A stretch of 9,590 bases of DNA. Origin: Verrucomicrobiota bacterium. Lineage in GTDB: Bacteria > Verrucomicrobiota > Verrucomicrobiia > Limisphaerales > JAFMIX01. The translations under genes were made by a program, and so were the position numbers. The stretch lies in NCBI GenBank assembly GCA_026397895.1, contig JAPLTZ010000071.1, positions 1 through 9,590 of the forward strand, given 5' to 3'. The notes under the pieces were generated by a model that was not told the DNA's origin, searched no databases, and saw only the letters and a program-made list of their open reading frames with translations. Below, piece by piece: positions 5,967-9,590 of the stretch (position 1 is its first letter; each line of letters begins with the position of its first letter).

Positions 5967-6706
5967 ACATTCAAATCAATTTGAGAATTCGCTGGCAATT
6001 TGCCGACACGCGCATAAAGCCGCCCCGCATAGCAATCCAACAAACAGTTGTTGCGCAGAAAAAAATCACAACCTAACACGCAACCCAAATCAAGTTCTCG
6101 ATTGATAGTCGGTAATTGTAACTGTGAACCGGCAGCTGGCTGGTTTACAAACGACACCCCACCAACAACCATTTGAGGAATCAACAATAGCTTTTCGTCT
6201 GCAAGATGACCTAACACCTCGTCATCGATTTCAGCATTCAACTCACCCAACGACTTCGCGCTTTGGGCAAACTTCCGGTCAACCATGGTGATAGGGGAAA
6301 CAGTTGAAACAAGGAAGAGCTGCTTATTCTTGCCAATGCTTCCTTTTACGTAAAGTTGATTTCCCTGCGCCGACCGCTGAAGCGGAATCGACACATAACC
6401 CATCTGTTTTAGATATTCATTCAGTGCCGAATGAACCCCTGAATCCGAGGGGGGGGGGTCTAAATGAATTTCGATAGCGTCCTGTGCATCTCGCATTCCC
6501 TGCATAATTGCGTTTTGTTGCCTTTCCACGCGTAGTTTAAACGCTGCGTTGTGAGCCATTATTTGTGCTTTCAGAGCGGGGCTCATTTGATACGCGCCAA
6601 CTGGAGGTGCACCTGCATGAACAAATCTAACCGCGCTTCCCAAAAAAAGCATCAAACATACCCTCAATGCCAAGCTGAGCGACTCTGTTTTCGAGAATGC
6701 TCTCAT
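5954..6706 (-). CDS. Secreted retropepsin-like protein lacking the catalytic Asp
   Basis: The 250-residue protein starts at ATG 6704-6706, one base after the alaS stop (TGAGATG), which suggests translational coupling. A longer upstream reading through alaS is rejected because a clear signal peptide begins here (residues 1-31, hydrophobic LALRVCLMLFLG, VHA before G32). Residues 104-235 have the bacterial aspartyl-protease fold pattern: QLYVKGSIGKNKQLFLV, a turn, then LLLIPQMVVGGV (173-184) and GCVLGCDFFLRNNCLLDCYA (208-227). Where active members have DTG-(A/S), this protein has S134-T135-V136-S137, so protease activity is unlikely. It may be a ligand-binding relic or a decaying gene. A run of ten C residues on the coding strand (6449-6458) encodes DPPP at residues 83-86. 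GC content is visibly lower than alaS (one 60-base stretch at 6061-6120 is about 38%). A related fragment follows in another frame. Confidence 0.72.
   Translation of the reverse strand: MRAFSKTESLSLALRVCLMLFLGSAVRFVHAGAPPVGAYQMSPALKAQIMAHNAAFKLRVERQQNAIMQGMRDAQDAIEIHLDPPPSDSGVHSALNEYLKQMGYVSIPLQRSAQGNQLYVKGSIGKNKQLFLVSTVSPITMVDRKFAQSAKSLGELNAEIDDEVLGHLADEKLLLIPQMVVGGVSFVNQPAAGSQLQLPTINRELDLGCVLGCDFFLRNNCLLDCYAGRLYARVGKLPANSQIDLNVWRG
6449..6458. repeat. Ten-base G/C homopolymer inside the protease-like gene
   Basis: An uninterrupted G10 on the plus strand reads as C10 in the coding strand of the gene at 5954-6706, spanning the codons for D83 and P84-P86. The frame is open on both sides at the given length. 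Such tracts are prone to slippage in replication and to sequencing error, so a one-base change here would destroy the protein. Confidence 0.95.
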
Positions 6707-6707
6707 C

Positions 6708-9524
6708 TCAAATTGAGTGTATAGCCTTCGCCAGCGCCTCGTCCAGCTTGGCCGCATCCTTGCCGCCGCCGCGGGCGTTGTCCGGCTTGCCGCCGCCTTT
6801 GCCGCCGACAATGGGCGCAATCGCCTGGATGATTTTTCCAGCCTGAACCTTCGCCGTGAACTCGGGCGAAACCGCCGCCACGAGCGCGACTGCGCCGTTG
6901 GCTGCACCGCCGAGAACTATCACGCCTTTGAACCGGCTCTTGAGCGCGTCCACCACGGCTTGGAGATAATCTCCGTCGGAGTCGGGGAAATTTTGAGTGA
7001 TGAGCGGAATGCCGTTCACCTCGCTCGCCCGCGTGAGCAACCATGCCGCAGTTTGCGCGGCATTGCGCGCGATGGCCGTCTTGAGCGACTTCTCCAATTC
7101 CTTTTGGTGTGCGAGCAGCGATTCAATCTTCTTGTCCAGTTCGTGAACGGGAGAATTCACTTTGCCCGCAAGCGTTTTAATCAAATGCAATTCGTCATTG
7201 GCCTTGCGATACGCTTCGAGTCCGGCGACGGCCTCGATGCGCCGCACGCCCGCCGCAATCGCGCTTTCGCCGACGATGCGGAACAAGCCGATTTCGCCGG
7301 TCGCGCGTGTGTGCGTGCCGCCGCAAAGTTCCATCGAATAGCCGTCGAGCTTCCCTGCTCCGCCGCCGATTTGGACGACGCGGACGGTGTCGCCGTATTT
7401 GTCGCCGAAGAATTGCATCACGTCCTTGCGATGCTTCACGTCAGCGTGCGCGACTTCCGTCCACGAGACGCCGGCGTTTTCGAGGATGCGTTCGTTGACG
7501 AGTTTTTCGATGTCGGCGACCTGCGCGGGCGTGAGCGCGGCACTGTTGAAGTCGAACGTCAACTTGTCCGGGCCGACGAACGAGCCTTTCTGCGACGCTT
7601 CCTTGCTGGCGACTTCGTGCAACGCCCAGTGCAGCAAATGCGTGACGGTGTGGTGGCGCTGGATGGCATCGCGGCGGGATTTATCCACCGCGAGCGTGAC
7701 GCCTGCGCCGATGGCGGGAGCATCGCCGCCCTCGACGAAGTGAAGATACGTGTTGCCGGACTTCTGCGTGTTGACGACGCGCCAGAGCTGGCCGCTGCCG
7801 GTCAACTCGCCGGTGTCGCCGACCTGGCCGCCCATCTCGGCATAGGCGGATGAAGTGTCGAGAATAACGGCGGTCTTGTCCTTCAGAGAGACGACTTCGA
7901 GCACCTTGGCTGGCACGGCCAGTGCCTCGTAGCCGACGAACTTCGTGGGCGTGGTGGTCTCGATTTGCGAGAGTGAAATGACTTCTTTCTTCTGCGCGGC
8001 GCGGGCGCGGGTGCGCTGCTCTTCCATCAATCTCTCAAAGCCTTCCCGGTCCACGGTCAAACCGCGTTCGCGCGCCATCAACTCGGTGAGGTCGAGCGGG
8101 AAACCGTAGGTGTCGTAAAGTTCGAATGCATTTTGCCCGCGAATCGAGTGAACTTTGGAGATGTTCCAAGTCGCATCAACAACTTTTGCAGCATTCACAA
8201 TTGCATTGAAGTCGTTGGCGTTATTCTCCGCTCTGAAATCGATTTCAGAATTCACGCCTCCCGGTTTCCCAAACAAGCTGTGGGCAATTTCTCCAAGACA
8301 AGCTTCGTTAAATCTTCGGATGCCAATATCCAACGTCTTGTTGAACGACTCCTCCTCGCGCTGGATGACTTCCTGCACATGCTTCTTCTTGGCGCGGATT
8401 TCGGGGAAGACATCGCCCATCGTCTCGGCGAGGACGTCCACGAGTTTGTAGAAGAACGGTTCGTGAAAGCCGAGCGTGCGGCCGTAGCGCACGGCGCGGC
8501 GCAGGATGCGGCGGAGGACGTAGTTGCGGTCGTTGTTGCCGGGCTGGATGCCGTCGGCAATGGCGAACGAGAGCGTGCGGATGTGGTCGGCGATGACGCG
8601 GAAGGCGATGTCAGTTGATTGTTGAGAGTTGATAGTTGATAGGTCGGATGGCGGGAGCGTGCTGCCGTAGCGTTTGCCAGACATCTTTTCGATCACGTCG
8701 AAAATCGGGCGGAAGATGTCAGTCTCGTAGTTGGAAATCTTGGCGTTGGCAAAATCAGTCAGGCCCTTCGTGCCCTGCATGATGCTGGTGACGCGCTCGA
8801 AGCCCATGCCGGTATCCACGTTCTTGGCGGGCAGCGGCGTGAACGTGCCGTCGGGATTGGCGTTGAACTGCATGAAGACGAGATTCCAAATCTCGATGCA
8901 CTCGGCGCTGCCTTTGTTGACGAGCGCGCCGCGCGTGTCACCGGCGGGCGTGAGGTCCACGTGGAGTTCGGAGCACGGGCCGCACGGGCCGGTTTCGCCC
9001 ATCATCCAGAAATTGTCCTTCTTGTTGCCGTTGACGATGTGGACGGCGGGGTCGAGGCCGACGGAGCGGAATTTCCCGGCCCACTGATCCCACGCTTCCT
9101 GATCGAACTCGCTGGGTTCGCCCGGGCCGGGTTTGTAAACGGTGGCGTAGAGGCGCTGCGGCGGAAATTTCCAGACTTCAATGACGAGTTCCCACGCCAT
9201 GTCTATGGCTTCCTTTTTGAAGTAGTCGCCGTAGCTCCAGTTGCCGAGCATCTCGAAGAACGTGTGGTGGTAGGTGTCGAGGCCAACGTCGTCGAGGTCG
9301 TTGTGCTTGCCGCCGGCGCGGATGCACTTCTGCGTGTCCGCCGCGCGGCCGGGCGTGTAGGGGCATTTGGTCTGGCCGAGGAAGATGGGCACGAACTGGT
9401 TCATGCCGGCGTTGGTGAACAGCAGGTTCGGGCTGTCCGGCATGAGGCTGGACGACGGGACGATGGTGTGCTGCTTCGACTTGAAGAAGTCGGGATACGA
9501 CTGGCGGATTTGGGTCGATGTCAT
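6708..9524 (-). CDS. alaS: Alanine-tRNA ligase
   Basis: AlaRS charges tRNA-Ala and hydrolyses Ser/Gly mischarged onto it. The catalytic core starts with TNAGMNQF (37-44), HHTFFEMLGNWSYGDYF (86-102), GETGPCGPCSE (176-186) and VDTGMGFER (236-244). The tRNA-recognition region contains RVIADHIR...NYVLRRILRRAVR (309-346). The editing domain has HTVTH (625-629) and CGGTH (734-738), giving a Zn site of H625, H629, C734 and H738. The C-terminal domain has the GGKGGGKPDNARGGG glycine-rich motif (908-921 region). All key residues are intact. At 938 residues it is about 60 longer than the E. coli enzyme; the excess is mostly in two places, a segment at about 408-461 and a repeat-encoded stretch at 296-304. 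ATG 9522-9524 fits the conserved start and no Shine-Dalgarno is obvious. It is followed after one base by the protease-like gene and preceded by a terminator-like hairpin. Confidence 0.97.
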   Translation of the reverse strand: MTSTQIRQSYPDFFKSKQHTIVPSSSLMPDSPNLLFTNAGMNQFVPIFLGQTKCPYTPGRAADTQKCIRAGGKHNDLDDVGLDTYHHTFFEMLGNWSYGDYFKKEAIDMAWELVIEVWKFPPQRLYATVYKPGPGEPSEFDQEAWDQWAGKFRSVGLDPAVHIVNGNKKDNFWMMGETGPCGPCSELHVDLTPAGDTRGALVNKGSAECIEIWNLVFMQFNANPDGTFTPLPAKNVDTGMGFERVTSIMQGTKGLTDFANAKISNYETDIFRPIFDVIEKMSGKRYGSTLPPSDLSTINSQQSTDIAFRVIADHIRTLSFAIADGIQPGNNDRNYVLRRILRRAVRYGRTLGFHEPFFYKLVDVLAETMGDVFPEIRAKKKHVQEVIQREEESFNKTLDIGIRRFNEACLGEIAHSLFGKPGGVNSEIDFRAENNANDFNAIVNAAKVVDATWNISKVHSIRGQNAFELYDTYGFPLDLTELMARERGLTVDREGFERLMEEQRTRARAAQKKEVISLSQIETTTPTKFVGYEALAVPAKVLEVVSLKDKTAVILDTSSAYAEMGGQVGDTGELTGSGQLWRVVNTQKSGNTYLHFVEGGDAPAIGAGVTLAVDKSRRDAIQRHHTVTHLLHWALHEVASKEASQKGSFVGPDKLTFDFNSAALTPAQVADIEKLVNERILENAGVSWTEVAHADVKHRKDVMQFFGDKYGDTVRVVQIGGGAGKLDGYSMELCGGTHTRATGEIGLFRIVGESAIAAGVRRIEAVAGLEAYRKANDELHLIKTLAGKVNSPVHELDKKIESLLAHQKELEKSLKTAIARNAAQTAAWLLTRASEVNGIPLITQNFPDSDGDYLQAVVDALKSRFKGVIVLGGAANGAVALVAAVSPEFTAKVQAGKIIQAIAPIVGGKGGGKPDNARGGGKDAAKLDEALAKAIHSI
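8142..8303 (-). other. Lower-GC in-frame insertion within alaS
   Basis: This segment encodes residues about 408-461 of AlaRS, between the conserved EEESFNKTLDIGI and the GQNAFELYDTYGFPLDLTELMARE region. In most AlaRS proteins these are joined by a much shorter linker. GC is about 45% over 8161-8280, against 75% at 8461-8520 in the same gene. It contains a perfect 18-base palindrome (8232-8249, centred on ATCGAT), which codes for SEIDFR. The boundaries are estimated by eye from the family pattern. Confidence 0.6.
8614..8641. repeat. Four 7-base tandem repeats in frame within alaS
   Basis: The plus strand has the units gttgatt, gttgaga, gttgata, gttgata back to back. On the coding strand they encode the low-complexity stretch STINSQQST (residues 296-304), immediately before the conserved DIAFRVIADHIR of AlaRS. 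Nothing similar is needed by the fold, so it looks like an inserted or expanded simple repeat on a surface loop. Confidence 0.85.
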
Positions 9525-9559
9525 GGCAAAATTAATCTCTGTAACGGTGCTACAATCCT

Positions 9560-9588
9560 AAAAATCAGGCGGGGAGATTAGCCTGATT
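9560..9588 (-). terminator. Intrinsic terminator-like hairpin upstream of alaS
   Basis: Read on the minus strand, AATCAGGC (complement of 9581-9588) pairs with GCCTGATT (complement of 9563-9570) across a 10-base loop. The stem runs straight into five T residues (complement of 9560-9564). It probably ends the gene upstream of alaS, outside the window. As it sits only about 36 bases before the alaS ATG, a leader attenuator is the alternative. No convincing alaS promoter fits between it and the start codon, although a TTGTAG/TAATTT pair with a short 15-base spacer is present. Confidence 0.6.
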
Positions 9589-9590
9589 CC

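Noticed and set aside
6707..6907. N-terminal extension of the protease-like frame into alaS
   Set aside because: The extra 67 residues are an arginine/serine-rich shadow of the alaS C-terminus; the ATG at 6706 begins a proper signal peptide.
6717..7853. Plus-strand open frame of 378 codons within alaS
   Set aside because: Antisense of conserved AlaRS editing and C-terminal domains; the product is compositionally biased.

Overview
The window reads as a stretch of GC-rich bacterial chromosome. It carries housekeeping and metabolic genes plus two poorly known genes. The likely source is a verrucomicrobial-type bacterium. That placement is an inference from three things: the twin palindrome with core GACAGGCG/CGCCTGTC (a repeat I associate with that phylum), mostly Shine-Dalgarno-poor starts, and the overall look of the proteins. 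No tRNA, rRNA, CRISPR array, transposase, phage gene or classical defence system was seen.

Left part (1-3142, minus strand): a 732-residue acyl-CoA dehydrogenase (728-2926) is followed by the N-terminal 204 codons of an electron-transfer-flavoprotein:quinone oxidoreductase-like flavoprotein (1-613, running off the window edge). Together they form a plausible acyl-CoA oxidation module, with electrons passing from the dehydrogenase (via ETF, not in view) to quinone. The 114-base gap between them holds a repeat element with 25-base inverted arms, one of which supplies the dehydrogenase stop codon. The dehydrogenase has an unusual cysteine-rich C-terminal tail.

Centre (3143-5708, plus strand): hisH (glutaminase subunit of imidazole-glycerol-phosphate synthase, GTG start) is joined without a gap (TAAATG) to an unrecognised 378-residue protein with a signal peptide and membrane segments. 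A separate Mn-type superoxide dismutase gene follows and ends at a strong intrinsic terminator.

Right part (5700-9590, minus strand): alaS (938 residues, about 60 longer than the usual enzyme) is followed, after a single base, by a secreted retropepsin-like protein that has lost its catalytic Asp. A short overlapping reading frame then encodes the C-terminal half of a second copy of the same fold. These two frames are probably one broken gene. Two oddities lie inside alaS: an in-frame run of four 7-base repeats, and an in-frame segment of about 160 bases with much lower GC content that contains an 18-base perfect palindrome. A terminator-like hairpin lies just upstream of alaS.

I see no convincing new multi-gene system. 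The most unusual items are the repeat-derived or insertion-like changes inside genes, the cysteine tail of the dehydrogenase, and the decayed aspartyl-protease gene.
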